A DNA stretch of 64,000 nt from contig CM017561.1 of assembly GCA_007844125.1 (NCBI GenBank), forward strand, positions 30,286,389-30,350,388. Direction: 5' to 3'. How positions within the stretch are numbered: the first letter of the stretch is position 1; each line of letters starts with the position of its first letter. The notes below the pieces were generated by a model. The model was not told where the DNA came from. It searched no databases and saw only the letters and a program-made list of their open reading frames with translations. This document shows, one piece after another, positions 39,001 through 41,896 of the stretch. Origin of the DNA: Sinonovacula constricta (Eukaryota > Mollusca > Bivalvia > Cardiida > Solecurtidae). A program made the position numbers and the translations under genes.

Positions 39001-41207
39001 GGCTCATTCTTTACCAACCCTACCTACCAGGTATAACTGTCTGCATGAAGTCCTAGATGTTATCATAACCGGGTCACTTGGGGTTAAAAAGTTGGTCACT
39101 AGGTAAAATTCTAGAAATACAACCATATTTTTGGCTCAACTTCATCATCTTGATGAAGGAAGACCTTTGTAGAGGTCTATAATAAATTTGTTTCAAAAAC
39201 ACTGTTGCTGGTCGTTCATTCCTCCCTCTATTATCTTTATATGTTCATCAGTCTTGGTCAGAATGGTATGTCAAGTCATTTAAACAGTGATGTGAATACC
39301 TTTAAAGAGTTTTGAGGGTCTAATCATCACAAAGTTTTATCAGTAGTCTTTGCATGGAAGTCCTGTTATGTTAATTTTTTTTTTCAAGGATTTGTTTTAC
39401 AAAAAAATTGACTATTAGATTTTTAATGGCATGACTGAAAGCCTGTGCCCTCAGGGGAGCCAGTCAGGGCCATCATCGTGCTTATATTTTTAGCAGGCAT
39501 TGCAATCGTTCTTATTTACAGATAATGTTAATATATAAAATGTAGGCAAACTGTCAGATACCACCTTTAAGCTACTCACTCTAAAAAGCAAAACATCCTT
39601 TTCACTTTAACTACAAGGAAAGCGAACAATGACAAGTGATATAAATGTATTGTTAAAAACTTATTTTTACTTTAAACAGCCTGTATACATTCTTTTATTA
39701 TATTTTTTTTTTAAACAAAAATCAATATTTTATGTTAATAAATAAGTGATTTGATATTGGCCCTGTTATTTGTCCGAGGGCAGTCAAATTGGCCCAAGAC
39801 CAAAGGCTGAGGGCCAATACGACTGACCAGAGGACAAATAACAGGGCCAATATCAAATTATTTATTGACAATTTTATTAAATAACTACATGTACTTATAA
39901 CATGTCAAATTTAATAGTTAATTTTTGCATTAATACAAGTCAGAAAATGATTGTGTTTTTGTGAAATCAACATGTTGTAAATTTATAACACATTCGGTTA
40001 AACTCTACCAATTCATGCCTTGAATGTTTGAGAACTGAGAGTATTTTTTTTTTTCATAAATTTATGCAACCTGTCGTCATCTACACATAGACCGAGTTAA
40101 AACAAAAAGGCTGCTATTCCCCAGAGCTTCTTGCTGAAATCTACATCATTTTTTGGCCCTGCCTTATTAGCCAATCAAATTACTTCAAATGCGGGCTTTA
40201 TATCTATGTTACTTTTCGGCTGGGGCCGAAAAAGTGATATAGATATTGACACTGATTTAAAGCTGGCTGTCATGTTATTGAATGTAGCAGGTGCATTTTT
40301 ATAGGTCTAATAATGTATAGTTATTTAATAATACTATAGAATGCTTGTATAAACATACATTTTACAGATACAAAAGGGTTAAGTCAACAGCCGGTAGAGG
40401 AGAAAATAACACTGAAAAAGGTCCTTGACCTTGTGAAGTCAGATGACCATGGTCAGAGAGAGATGAACAAAAAGCTGCAGAACATGTTGGAGGAAACTCT
40501 TACCAAAAACATGCACCTTCAAAAGGTGTGTATAACATTTTGTTTAAATAACATGCACCTTCAAAAGGTGTGTATAACATTTTGTTTAAACAGGTTTTAG
40601 GATCCTATACATTTTTAGCTTTTTAATGAAGACAGGCTCTAAAACCAGTTCCATGCAGAAAAATAACAACTTTCTAATGTGTTTTACTTAGCAATCAATG
40701 CTTAAAGTCGCATCCAGCAATTAGGCTGCTTTCAAGTAAAGAAAGAGAGTGACATTTGCCTCATATGTAAACTTTTAAGTTTCAAGGTTTCTGGAAGATT
40801 CAAACGTAAGCAAAAGCTTATTTCAGTAAGTGACAAAATGTTATTTGAAAGAAACACTACAATGAAAATTTCGTTCATTTTGATGGCAGGCAGCTTACAT
40901 GTATATGTTATTAAGAATTATTCTAAAAACTGCTCTAACTTATGATATTTTATCACTGAAACAGAAATTTAAATATTTGCCTTAATTAGTTAAAAGTCAT
41001 TCTTAATTATTTACCTTTTATCTGCAGGACCTGGAACTGATGTCACAAGAAGTTGTACGGCTCAGCAAGCTTCCCCACAGTCAGTCCATTGAGTCTATGG
41101 CCAACTCTGTCACACCCTCCTCATCCTCCTCTGTATCATCTCCTAGCAGAAACATTGATATAACCAACAGTTCAACAAGTCATACAGTCAACTCTGACAC
41201 TTCCTGA
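1..41207 (+). CDS. GRIPAP1: GRIPAP1 (GRASP-1) ortholog, 24 exons, 5'-partial (whole gene span)
   Basis: Long coiled-coil protein. In vertebrates GRIPAP1/GRASP-1 binds GRIP1, acts as a Rab4 effector on recycling endosomes and steers AMPA-receptor recycling; the mollusc role is inferred. The 24 exons join in continuous phase to 793 residues plus stop (2,382 nt after one leading base). Hallmarks shared with the vertebrate protein, recalled from memory, include SQEEDFR (window residues 26-32), KLKKKQES near residue 190, [12 protein letters not shown] at the start of exon 13, GWLERRL in exon 14, EKLQERLQE in exon 18, QQEKW in exon 21, [13 protein letters not shown] in exon 23 and SQEVVRLSK in exon 24. 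Nearly everything is heptad-like helix rich in E, K, Q and L. The exceptions are an acidic loop in exon 4 and Ser/Pro-rich linkers in exons 19-21 and 24. Roughly 60 N-terminal residues lie upstream of the window. Confidence 0.93.
264..425 (+). mobile_element. SINE family A, 5'-truncated
   Basis: Matches the body and tail shared by all A copies: GGTAGTTCCGCAACTG, AGGATAATGTGACTGGGTG, a GTGGACACCGTCTCCAGAT block, then a tail of AATAAACAAAC type. The tRNA-like head is missing. Confidence 0.8.
727..834 (+). CDS. GRIPAP1: GRIPAP1 exon 2
   Basis: 36 codons between a CTACAG acceptor and a GTAAGT donor, both phase 0. It reads [18 protein letters not shown] and then [18 protein letters not shown], the best-conserved N-terminal stretch of GRIPAP1, and is coiled coil throughout. 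Confidence 0.95.
835..1860. other. Intron 2, left part, no gene seen
   Basis: AT-rich intronic sequence. A short open frame at 1394-1732 has low-complexity A/T-driven composition, no family resemblance and no splice support. I see no named element here. Confidence 0.5.
1870..1925. repeat. Short inverted-repeat element (AGAGGACCACCT ends)
   Basis: Perfect 12-bp inverted arms: AGAGGACCACCT near 1870 and AGGTGGTCCTCT near 1914. A diverged second copy with the same ends lies at about 55044-55091. Confidence 0.6.
2306..2722 (+). mobile_element. SINE family B interrupted by a SINE family C copy
   Basis: A tRNA-like B head (2306-2428: AAGTGGTAGAGTCGCC, TTCGAGTCCCATT, AAAGGACTAAATGTG) is followed by a C body, and the B tail (GATCATAAATGGTCATTGCG) resumes at about 2675-2722. 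Confidence 0.7.
2429..2674 (+). mobile_element. SINE family C, 5'-truncated, nested in a B element
   Basis: Shares AGCTGGGTCAAACCAAAGAC, TAGTAGTGGCTTCCCTCCTA, the GGCCAGGTTC block and GGCACCTCAT with the full C copy at 20690-20972. Confidence 0.75.
2896..2942. repeat. Perfect 19-bp hairpin
   Basis: Left arm 2896-2914 (TTTTGTCAAAAATGTCAAA) and right arm 2924-2942 are exact reverse complements around a 9-nt loop. Confidence 0.85.
3240..3415 (+). repeat. Purine-rich tract
   Basis: About 175 nt with very few pyrimidines on the + strand, made of GA-rich runs such as GGGAGAGAGAGGAGAGA. Not coding; the open frames on the other strand are low-complexity Ser/Pro/Phe. Confidence 0.6.
3498..3788 (+). 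mobile_element. SINE family B with triplicated head
   Basis: Body CTCTCACCGCTTGGGTTCAA, GGTTTTACAGCTACCGTG, GGTTCTACCCAGGCTTAAG and a GTTGTGTCGGTGCAATGTAA tail identify the B family. The first 30 bp of the head (GGGCCCTTGGG...TTCGAG) occur three times, from about 3502, 3532 and 3563. Confidence 0.8.
4081..4234 (+). CDS. GRIPAP1: GRIPAP1 exon 3
   Basis: 154 nt after a TTTATAG acceptor, ending phase 1 before GTAACT. It continues the coiled coil ([13 protein letters not shown]), passes a less helical patch ([17 protein letters not shown]), and resumes with [15 protein letters not shown], matching vertebrate LRLQAENTALQKNVA. Confidence 0.93.
4539..4646 (+). CDS. GRIPAP1: GRIPAP1 exon 4 (acidic linker)
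   Basis: Starts ALQEKNLK (vertebrate ALQERYGK) and then runs into a strongly acidic, low-complexity segment with many E, D and N residues ([20 protein letters not shown]). The vertebrate protein has a Gly/Pro/Ala linker here, so composition rather than sequence is shared. The GTATGT donor opens the 5.6-kb satellite-filled intron. Confidence 0.9.
4688..7312 (+). repeat. Minisatellite array 1, 31-32 bp unit, about 80 copies
   Basis: Unit of the form TTTGATATTGCAAGGGCTGA followed by CAAAATCTCCCA. Two main subtypes (CAATATCCCCCATTTG and CAAAATCTCCCATTTG) plus a CTCATGTGATATT variant. Higher-order blocks of subtypes are visible. It fills the first part of GRIPAP1 intron 4. Confidence 0.97.
7313..7680 (+). 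repeat. Degenerate margin of minisatellite array 1
   Basis: Decayed units recognisable by CACAATCTCCCAC, CTTATATTGCC and GGGCTGGCAAAATCTCCC, with irregular spacing. Confidence 0.7.
7919..10170 (+). repeat. Minisatellite array 2, 32 bp unit, about 70 copies
   Basis: Unit CAGGGCTGACAAAATCACCT then AGACTATAGTGC. It shares the core GGGCTGACAAAATC with array 1 but has a different other half, so the two probably have a common origin. It ends about 65 bp before the 45-nt exon 5. Confidence 0.97.
10236..10280 (+). CDS. GRIPAP1: GRIPAP1 exon 5 (45-nt microexon)
   Basis: Encodes [15 protein letters not shown] plus split codons on both sides. It has a TTTTTTCAG acceptor and GTGAGT donor, phase 1 to phase 1, so skipping would keep frame. 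The exon sits between two minisatellite introns. Support is phase, splice sites and coiled-coil character; similarity to the vertebrate protein is weak here. Confidence 0.83.
10375..11280 (+). repeat. Minisatellite array 3, 28-29 bp unit, about 31 copies
   Basis: Unit GTGACACATGTTACTATTTA then TAAAAGGTT, with length and point variants. It fills intron 5 and runs up to the TTTTCCAG acceptor of exon 6. Confidence 0.95.
11285..11355 (+). CDS. GRIPAP1: GRIPAP1 exon 6
   Basis: 71 nt reading (S)[19 protein letters not shown] then AEKQ, comparable to vertebrate KWEMEKEEKRLLWEQL. The acceptor TTTTCCAG directly abuts the end of the upstream 28-29 bp minisatellite array. GTATTC donor, phase 0. Confidence 0.9.
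11640..11862 (+). mobile_element. SINE family B copy
   Basis: tRNA-like head (CCAAGTGGTTAGAGTCCATA, CAGCATGGGTTGGAGTTCTG), body with AGCTGACTTGCTGTGAG and TAAGTCTGGGGACTTCC, and tail ATAATTGTGTTGGTATTATG. Confidence 0.8.
12043..12090 (+). CDS. GRIPAP1: GRIPAP1 exon 7 (48 nt)
   Basis: Encodes [16 protein letters not shown], 16 codons, phase 0 on both sides, CTTTTCAG acceptor and GTATGA donor. It matches vertebrate SSKQAETSRLQEELAK in position and pattern. Confidence 0.9.
12371..12402 (+). CDS. GRIPAP1: GRIPAP1 exon 8 (32-nt microexon)
   Basis: Encodes [10 protein letters not shown] plus two bases of a Ser codon; vertebrate [11 protein letters not shown] is nearly identical. TTTATTCCAG acceptor and GTAGAG donor, phase 0 to phase 2. 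A SINE begins about 55 nt past the donor. Confidence 0.92.
12458..12830 (+). mobile_element. SINE family A, full length with duplicated tail
   Basis: Complete A copy: head GACCTGGTAGCTCAGTTGGT with A and B box-like segments, body with GGTAGTTCCATGACTGGTTG, tail ending near 12776. A second tail fragment (AATACTGTTGGTAGAACGAT) follows to 12830. Confidence 0.85.
12843..13068 (+). mobile_element. SINE family B, near full length
   Basis: Best B copy in the window: TCCAAGTGGTTAGAGTCACT, CCACGTGGGTTCTTGTCCCA, GGTTTTCCAGCTAATCTGCC, GGTGGTTCTACCTAGAC, tail ATTGTGTCGGTGTGATGTAA followed by an A-rich end. Confidence 0.85.
13314..13361 (+). CDS. GRIPAP1: GRIPAP1 exon 9 (48 nt)
   Basis: Reads (S)[15 protein letters not shown], parallel to vertebrate FCRLQTEKETLFNDS. 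TTGTTCTAG acceptor, GTAAGA donor, phase 2 on both sides. Confidence 0.92.
13390..13848 (-). mobile_element. Family D TIR element, truncated at one end
   Basis: Matches the D copies at 19746-20655 and 41407-42386 in reverse orientation: AGATAGGAAATACCTGTTTG, TATGCTTCACTGTTCACC, AATGACTTATTTGGTTATTT. The terminal repeat is cut after GGTCCAAATTGTCG. Confidence 0.75.
14046..16135 (+). repeat. Minisatellite array 4, 44 bp unit, about 47 copies
   Basis: Unit AACTAAGAATACTGGTACAT then ATGTATCACAATATGTCATT and TAGT. CAGTATGTCCTTTAG and AATATGTCATTTAG subtypes alternate in blocks. It fills most of intron 9. Confidence 0.97.
16212..16311 (+). CDS. GRIPAP1: GRIPAP1 exon 10
   Basis: Reads (S)[20 protein letters not shown], then [13 protein letters not shown], matching vertebrate NKIEELQQRKEADHKAQ and KLQQELEAA. 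TTTTTAG acceptor about 75 nt beyond a 44-bp satellite array; GTAGGT donor, phase 0. Confidence 0.93.
16325..16914 (-). mobile_element. Mariner-type transposon remnant
   Basis: The right end (start of the element on the - strand) shows a TA followed by CGAGGGTTGTTCAGGAATAA, a mariner-like terminal repeat. A short reading frame at 16330-16545 (-) encodes the transposase-type helix-turn-helix start ([33 protein letters not shown]). Everything after that, including the catalytic domain, is missing. Confidence 0.8.
16330..16545 (-). pseudogene. Mariner transposase N-terminal fragment
   Basis: 71 codons starting [20 protein letters not shown]. The pattern VIKFC-x(9)-ETYKMLQ-x(n)[11 protein letters not shown] is typical of the DNA-binding HTH of mariner/SETMAR-like transposases. 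The frame ends without the DDD/D domain, so it is a fossil. Confidence 0.8.
17294..17505 (+). mobile_element. SINE family B copy (variant tail)
   Basis: Head GGTAGAATCGCTGACTTGTT, TGGGTTCAAGTCTCATTCAG, GGACTTAATGTGGGAAG and tail GATCATAATTGGTCACTGCG. A similar phrase, AAGTTTGATTTTGGTT, occurs on both sides (about 17033 and 17508). Confidence 0.8.
17603..17815 (+). CDS. GRIPAP1: GRIPAP1 exon 11 (largest internal exon)
   Basis: 71 codons, phase 0 to 0. Continuous coiled coil: [20 protein letters not shown], then [20 protein letters not shown], ending [17 protein letters not shown]. It aligns with the vertebrate QKDDLNSQLQES region. Exon GC is visibly higher than in the flanking introns. Confidence 0.94.
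18000..18116. repeat. Imperfect foldback, about 40-bp arms
   Basis: Left arm 18000-18038 (AAGACTTGTGTCGAGGTCAA, TATATAGTTTTG) is largely complementary to 18077-18116 (CAAAACTATATACTGAC, AAGTCTTTACTTGT), with a loop of about 38 nt. Confidence 0.75.
18117..19440. other. Intron 11 remainder, no gene seen
   Basis: AT-rich intronic sequence. The short frame at 19128-19391 has no recognisable domain and no splice support. Confidence 0.5.
19483..19578 (+). CDS. GRIPAP1: GRIPAP1 exon 12
   Basis: 32 codons [20 protein letters not shown] then [12 protein letters not shown], phase 0 on both sides, TTTTTCAG acceptor and GTATAG donor. Coiled coil. Confidence 0.92.
19746..20655 (+). mobile_element. Family D non-autonomous DNA transposon, both TIRs present
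   Basis: Left end AAAGGTGGTATCTGACAGTT and right end AACTGTCGGATACCACCTTT form terminal inverted repeats; TA flanks both sides if the element starts at AAGG. No transposase frame. Longest of the D copies in this window. Confidence 0.85.
20690..20972 (+). mobile_element. SINE family C, full length
   Basis: tRNA-like head (GCAATAGCTCAAGTGGTGGA, GGTCGCGGGTTCAAATCCCA), body ACCAAAGACTTTAAAGTTGG, CCTCCTAATGCTCGGGGCTA, and tail GCTGGCAAATCCCATCTCA. It ends about 14 nt before the acceptor of exon 13. Confidence 0.9.
20987..21133 (+). CDS. GRIPAP1: GRIPAP1 exon 13
   Basis: 49 codons starting [13 protein letters not shown] (vertebrate SAEKRKAMLDELA). Phase 0 to 0. The TATTTTCAG acceptor begins about 14 nt after the 3' end of a C-family SINE, so the branch point probably lies inside SINE sequence. 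Confidence 0.94.
21357..21586 (+). repeat. Minisatellite array 5, 38 bp unit, 6 copies
   Basis: Unit ATTGTTTACACTGTCCTCAA then GAGTAGAAATTTTCTTTT, very homogeneous, in intron 13. Confidence 0.95.
21590..22620. other. Intron 13 middle, no gene seen
   Basis: AT-rich sequence without a coding frame. A GAGAATAGTGATG motif near 21741 is the inverse of CATCACTATTCTC near 21162, possibly the ends of a roughly 600-bp insertion that encloses array 5. Confidence 0.4.
22622..22776 (+). mobile_element. SINE family A, diverged, 3'-truncated
   Basis: AGACCTGGTGGAGCATTGGC, CCCCAGCCGCGACGTACCAA and AAAATGGTAGTGGCATAG match the A head; the tail is lost. Confidence 0.65.
23207..23320 (+). CDS. GRIPAP1: GRIPAP1 exon 14
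   Basis: 38 codons [20 protein letters not shown], then [18 protein letters not shown]. The GWLERRL stretch matches vertebrate GWFERRLKEAEE. TTTTCTAG acceptor and GTTAGT donor, phase 0. Confidence 0.95.
23777..23990 (+). mobile_element. SINE family B copy
   Basis: GGCACCCATGGCCAATTGGC, GATGTTTTCCAGTTTACCTG, CCAGTGGTTCTACCCAGACA and tail ATAATTGTGTTTGTGAGATA. Preceded by a TG/G microsatellite (about 23749-23776). Ends about 30 nt before exon 15. Confidence 0.75.
24020..24163 (+). CDS. GRIPAP1: GRIPAP1 exon 15
   Basis: 48 codons, [20 protein letters not shown] then [20 protein letters not shown] and TTFQSEIK. Comparable with vertebrate QEEALKQCREQHAAELKGKE. Acceptor TGTTTTAG lies about 30 nt after a B-family SINE. 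Confidence 0.93.
24174..24413 (+). mobile_element. Family D element, internally deleted (about 240 bp)
   Basis: Left AAAGTTGGTATTCGACAGTT and right AACTGTTGGATACCACATTT are D-type terminal repeats; the interior keeps only the outer CAAATAAGTAATTGG and GATCTGTGTGAACAGT parts. Confidence 0.75.
24775..26090 (+). repeat. Minisatellite array 6, 32 bp unit, about 41 copies
   Basis: Unit GCCTTATTCACTTTCTACCT then CCAGAGAAGCAT. Variants: GCCAAATTC, GCCTAATTCAG, ACCTTCAG. It fills intron 15 and is unrelated in sequence to arrays 1 and 2, although the period is the same. Confidence 0.96.
26372..26605 (+). mobile_element. SINE family B copy
   Basis: GGGGGCACCCTTGGCGTAGA, CTCTCACCACGTGGGTTTGA, GGACTTAATGTGGGAAGGTC, GGTGGTTCTACCCAGACATT, tail AAGATCATAATTGGTCACTG. 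Ends about 38 nt before exon 16. Confidence 0.8.
26643..26717 (+). CDS. GRIPAP1: GRIPAP1 exon 16
   Basis: 25 codons [20 protein letters not shown] then KKLKQ. Phase 0 to 0, TGCTGTAG acceptor, GTGAGC donor. A B-family SINE ends about 38 nt upstream. Confidence 0.93.
26795..27012 (-). mobile_element. SINE family A, reverse orientation, head missing
   Basis: Reverse complement of the A body: GGTGTCCACTTGAAGCAGAT, AGTGCTGCCTTCACTGTG, AACACCTGGCATGATACCAC. Confidence 0.85.
27211..27267 (+). CDS. GRIPAP1: GRIPAP1 exon 17
   Basis: 19 codons [19 protein letters not shown], the counterpart of vertebrate EVKDTVDGQRILEKKGSAA. TTTTTTGCAG acceptor, GTAAGC donor, phase 0. Confidence 0.95.
27268..28272. 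other. Intron 17 left part, no gene seen
   Basis: AT-rich intronic sequence without recognised repeats or coding frames. Confidence 0.5.
28273..28576. mobile_element. Two SINE family A copies in inverted orientation
   Basis: 28273-28376 is an A head on the + strand (GACTTGGTAGCGCAATTGG, GGCTCTAGGTATGGGAGGC). 28377-28576 is a longer A copy on the - strand, ending in the reverse complement of the head (GCATTACCAATTGGGCTACC). The two heads form arms of roughly 100 bp. Confidence 0.8.
28807..28906 (+). CDS. GRIPAP1: GRIPAP1 exon 18
   Basis: [20 protein letters not shown] then [13 protein letters not shown], nearly identical to vertebrate [20 protein letters not shown]. This is the most diagnostic block of the protein. 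Phase 0 to 1, CTTCCAG acceptor, GTAAGT donor. Confidence 0.96.
28907..30889. other. Intron 18 left part, no gene seen
   Basis: AT-rich sequence. A CTACCCACAAGGGAGATAAG phrase near 29776 resembles the interior of the D element at 20150-20190 on the opposite strand. No coding frame is supported. Confidence 0.45.
30890..31625 (+). mobile_element. SINE family A split by a roughly 400-bp insertion
   Basis: A head at 30890-30950 (CCTGGTAGTGTAACTGGAAG, GGTATGGGAGGTCC); the body resumes near 31383 (CCAGAGTCATTGAAAATG) and reaches the AATAAACAAACAAAC tail at 31625. Confidence 0.75.
30954..31359. mobile_element. Unclassified insertion with short TIRs inside a SINE
   Basis: Begins TAGGGTTGGGCCAATATCGT and ends ACCCGACTCTA; the reverse complement of the end, TAGAGTCGGG, agrees with the start at 8 of 10 positions. 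Interior subterminal GTATCGATAC and TATCGCGATA motifs. No coding frame. Confidence 0.5.
31626..33037. other. Introns 18-19 around exon 19, no further gene
   Basis: AT-rich. Two imperfect copies of a roughly 50-bp phrase (TTTTCTCCCATTCACAAA and TTTTCCCATTCATCAAA) lie at 32289-32385. Confidence 0.4.
32187..32244 (+). CDS. GRIPAP1: GRIPAP1 exon 19
   Basis: 58 nt, (S)[18 protein letters not shown], phase 1 to 2. It aligns with vertebrate LEELVLSEMNSPSRTQTGD in the linker after the main coiled coil. TTTGCAG acceptor, GTCAGT donor. Confidence 0.88.
33038..33370 (-). pseudogene. TTF/BED-like zinc-finger protein fragment with in-frame stop
   Basis: Read on the - strand, [16 protein letters not shown] is followed by TGA where related proteins carry Trp, then [15 protein letters not shown]. 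The FQPKWL...(W)LRYD...MYCELC pattern is typical of the N-terminal zinc finger of ZNF862-like, hAT-derived proteins (family knowledge from memory). The upstream part ([13 protein letters not shown]) is translated from the terminal repeat of the adjacent TIR element, so the reading frame was invaded. No transposase domain follows. Confidence 0.65.
33211..33409. mobile_element. Family E short TIR element (about 200 bp)
   Basis: Terminal inverted repeats of about 41 bp with a single mismatch: left starts ATCTCCGAAGCTTGCCGGAG, right ends with its complement CTCCGGCAAGCTTCGGAGAT. Interior includes AAGCGTCCAGATGATATCGA. Confidence 0.85.
33492..33690 (+). pseudogene. RecQ-like helicase N-terminal fragment
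   Basis: Starts [20 protein letters not shown] after a good initiation context (AAAGATGGC). It then reads [13 protein letters not shown] and the Walker A segment [18 protein letters not shown], as in RecQ-family DNA helicases. The reading is cut after about 65 codons by a family E sequence, before the DExH box. It may be a captured or retroposed 5' gene piece. It sits in GRIPAP1 intron 19, divergent to the zinc-finger fragment. Confidence 0.75.
33697..33935 (+). mobile_element. Family E element, longer copy with truncated right end
   Basis: Left terminal repeat TCGAAGCTTGCCGGAGATCG, then an interior with ATATGGCGGCGACAGCATTA absent from the shorter copy. After that comes the shared segment AAGCGTCCAGATGACATCGA up to GGCATGAGACC. 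The right terminal repeat is lost after CGTACCT. Confidence 0.7.
34206..34492 (+). mobile_element. SINE family A, nearly full length
   Basis: Head GGACCTGGTAGCATAATCGG, GGCTCCGGGTTCGATTCCGG; body GGGTAGTTCCATGACTGG; tail CTTAATAAACAAACAA. Ends 28 nt before exon 20. Confidence 0.85.
34521..34584 (+). CDS. GRIPAP1: GRIPAP1 exon 20 (Ser-rich linker)
   Basis: 64 nt reading (S)[20 protein letters not shown] then L. The SSISSWS start matches vertebrate SSSISSFS. Phase 2 to 0. A SINE ends about 29 nt before the GTTTTCAG acceptor. Confidence 0.88.
35150..35645 (+). repeat. Tandem repeat, about 160-170 bp, nearly 3 copies
   Basis: The phrase GCAAGTTGGATATTTCTCAG recurs near 35192, 35362 and 35521, each followed by AAGTTTGCACA, AACAGTG and CTGACAAGTTAC. 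Confidence 0.85.
36120..36975 (+). repeat. Tandem repeat of about 110 bp resembling the exon 21 acceptor
   Basis: Successive diverged units contain an acceptor-like phrase: ATCACAGGGTGAATTACC (near 36241), ACCATAGGGTGATTTAC (36346), ACCATAGAGTGGATCACC (36748), TCCACAAAGTTGGTCTCC (36862). The true boundary TCCAACAGAGTGGCTCACC follows (36971-36989). Spacing is about 104-117 bp after removing the C SINE. A GTTGGAGCCTTAC motif also recurs. Confidence 0.7.
36452..36726 (-). mobile_element. SINE family C, reverse orientation
   Basis: Reverse complement of the C copy at 20690-20972: GGGATTTGCCAGCATTTTTG, CACAGGGGCACTTATTAGGT, TTTAAAGTCTTTGGTTTGAC, GCAAGCCGACGCTCTACCAT. It splits the roughly 110-bp tandem repeat. 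Confidence 0.88.
36979..37125 (+). CDS. GRIPAP1: GRIPAP1 exon 21
   Basis: 49 codons. A Ser/Pro linker ([18 protein letters not shown]) is followed by the second coiled coil, [15 protein letters not shown], matching vertebrate RLAETQQEKWMLEEK. TCCAACAG acceptor. The exon start resembles the roughly 110-bp tandem repeat of the preceding intron. Confidence 0.94.
37540..38345 (+). repeat. Diverged tandem repeat, about 150-190 bp, 5 copies
   Basis: Repeated phrases ATGGCCACCAGAGG, CCATTTTCCATATATGGC and GAAAATCTT; the anchor recurs near 37601, 37790, 37943, 38100 and 38262. Intron 21. Confidence 0.75.
38552..38645 (+). CDS. GRIPAP1: GRIPAP1 exon 22
   Basis: [20 protein letters not shown] then [11 protein letters not shown] plus one base, matching vertebrate [20 protein letters not shown] and IIETYVMDSR. 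TTTACAG acceptor, GTCTGT donor, phase 0 to 1. Confidence 0.96.
38646..39540. other. Intron 22 left part, no gene seen
   Basis: AT-rich sequence without coding support. The last 35 bp before 39577 (GCAAACTGTCAGATACCACC) are a solitary D-type terminal repeat. Confidence 0.5.
39541..39577 (-). mobile_element. Solitary family D terminal repeat
   Basis: GGCAAACTGTCAGATACCACCTTTA without the hyphenated spacing equals the D right end; no partner end is nearby. Confidence 0.5.
39741..39865. repeat. Large hairpin, about 50-bp arms
   Basis: Left arm 39741-39794 contains TTTGATATTGGCCCTGTTAT and TTGTCC; right arm 39811-39865 contains GGACAAATAACAGGGCCAAT and ATCAAA. Loop is about 16 nt. Only the inner third of the arms carries several mismatches. 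Confidence 0.85.
40198..40243. repeat. Short hairpin, about 21-bp arms
   Basis: ATATCTATGTTACTTTTCGGC pairs with GCCGAAAAAGTGATATAGAT, loop of about 4-5 nt (TGGG region). Same 700-bp neighbourhood as the larger hairpin, perhaps one composite foldback element. Confidence 0.7.
40368..40525 (+). CDS. GRIPAP1: GRIPAP1 exon 23
   Basis: 158 nt. After a variable (D)[14 protein letters not shown] it reads [12 protein letters not shown], then [20 protein letters not shown] and LQK, nearly identical to the vertebrate protein. The last 18 nt and the GTGTGT donor are duplicated 42 bp downstream, leaving a second in-frame donor. Confidence 0.95.
40508..40591 (+). repeat. GRIPAP1: 42-bp tandem duplication spanning exon 23 end and donor
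   Basis: AACATGCACCTTCAAAAGGT and its downstream 22 bp occur twice, 42 bp apart, with one terminal mismatch. Each copy carries AAAAG/GTGTGT. The intervening 42 nt have no stop in the exon frame. Confidence 0.95.
41028..41207 (+). CDS. GRIPAP1: GRIPAP1 exon 24, C-terminus and stop
   Basis: 60 codons including TGA at 41205-41207. [14 protein letters not shown] matches vertebrate DMEVLSQEIVRLSK; the remaining 45 residues form a Ser/Thr/Asn-rich tail ending SDTS, longer than and different from the vertebrate tail. CTGCAG acceptor. A TAG follows the TGA after no extra base (TGATAG). Confidence 0.95.
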   Translation, partial: DLELMSQEVVRLSKLPHSQSIESMANSVTPSSSSSVSSPSRNIDITNSSTSHTVNSDTS

Positions 41208-41406
41208 TAGGAGATTACTGTCATAGACTTGAAGTGGATTAAGGGAGTAGAAGAAATGTGTCCATGTTTATAATTAACCCTTATCTTGCAAAAGACAACA
41301 AAATCATCCGGCTTAGGCAGATAGCGTTGTCACATCACGCAGTCGCTCTTTGATAAGGATCTGCACTTTTTTCTGCTGTGTACCTTTCAGAAGGTCTTGT
41401 TACCTT
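41208..41406 (+). other. GRIPAP1: Proximal 3' UTR of GRIPAP1 (end not determined)
   Basis: Sequence after the stop until the first repeat. No AATAAA occurs here. Candidate AATAAA signals further on are near 43365, 44892 and 46847, but none can be chosen from sequence alone, and the transposon copies from 41407 may lie inside or outside the transcript. Confidence 0.4.
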
Positions 41407-41896
41407 AAGGGTGGTATCCGACAATTTGCCTGTATCAAATCTATACAATTGCTTTGGGAAATAATGGCATAATTTCTGCATAAACTCATACTTCAGTATA
41501 AGTAAAGACAGTTTGAATAGGTCTATATTATTAGACAGTACAAATTGCAATAGAAACACTTTACAAGTTCAATTACTCCAACTCTATAAATATGCACGTT
41601 TGTGATCTCTGCTAAAAACAGATACCGACGTCAAAGTGGATAACCCTGATGACGATATAATGTTATCTCAAAAGTGAGTTGTCACATGCTTTTCTTAGAT
41701 AAAAAATAGCTAACAGTGCAGTGTGGCTCAGATAGGAAATACCTGTTTGCAATGAGGAATGGGGTTGTATGTTTCACTGTTCCCACTGATCTAGAGCAGC
41801 AATGAGCAGCATTTTGAATAATCTTTTCAGGTAACAACGATTAATTTGGTTATTTAAGGAAAAGTATTTTGATGCAAACTGTCGGATACCACTATT
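41407..41896 (-). mobile_element. Family D TIR element
   Basis: Ends AAGGGTGGTATCCGACAATT and CAAACTGTCGGATACCACTA; interior matches the other D copies (GATAGGAAATACCTGTTTGC). No open frame of note. Confidence 0.85.
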
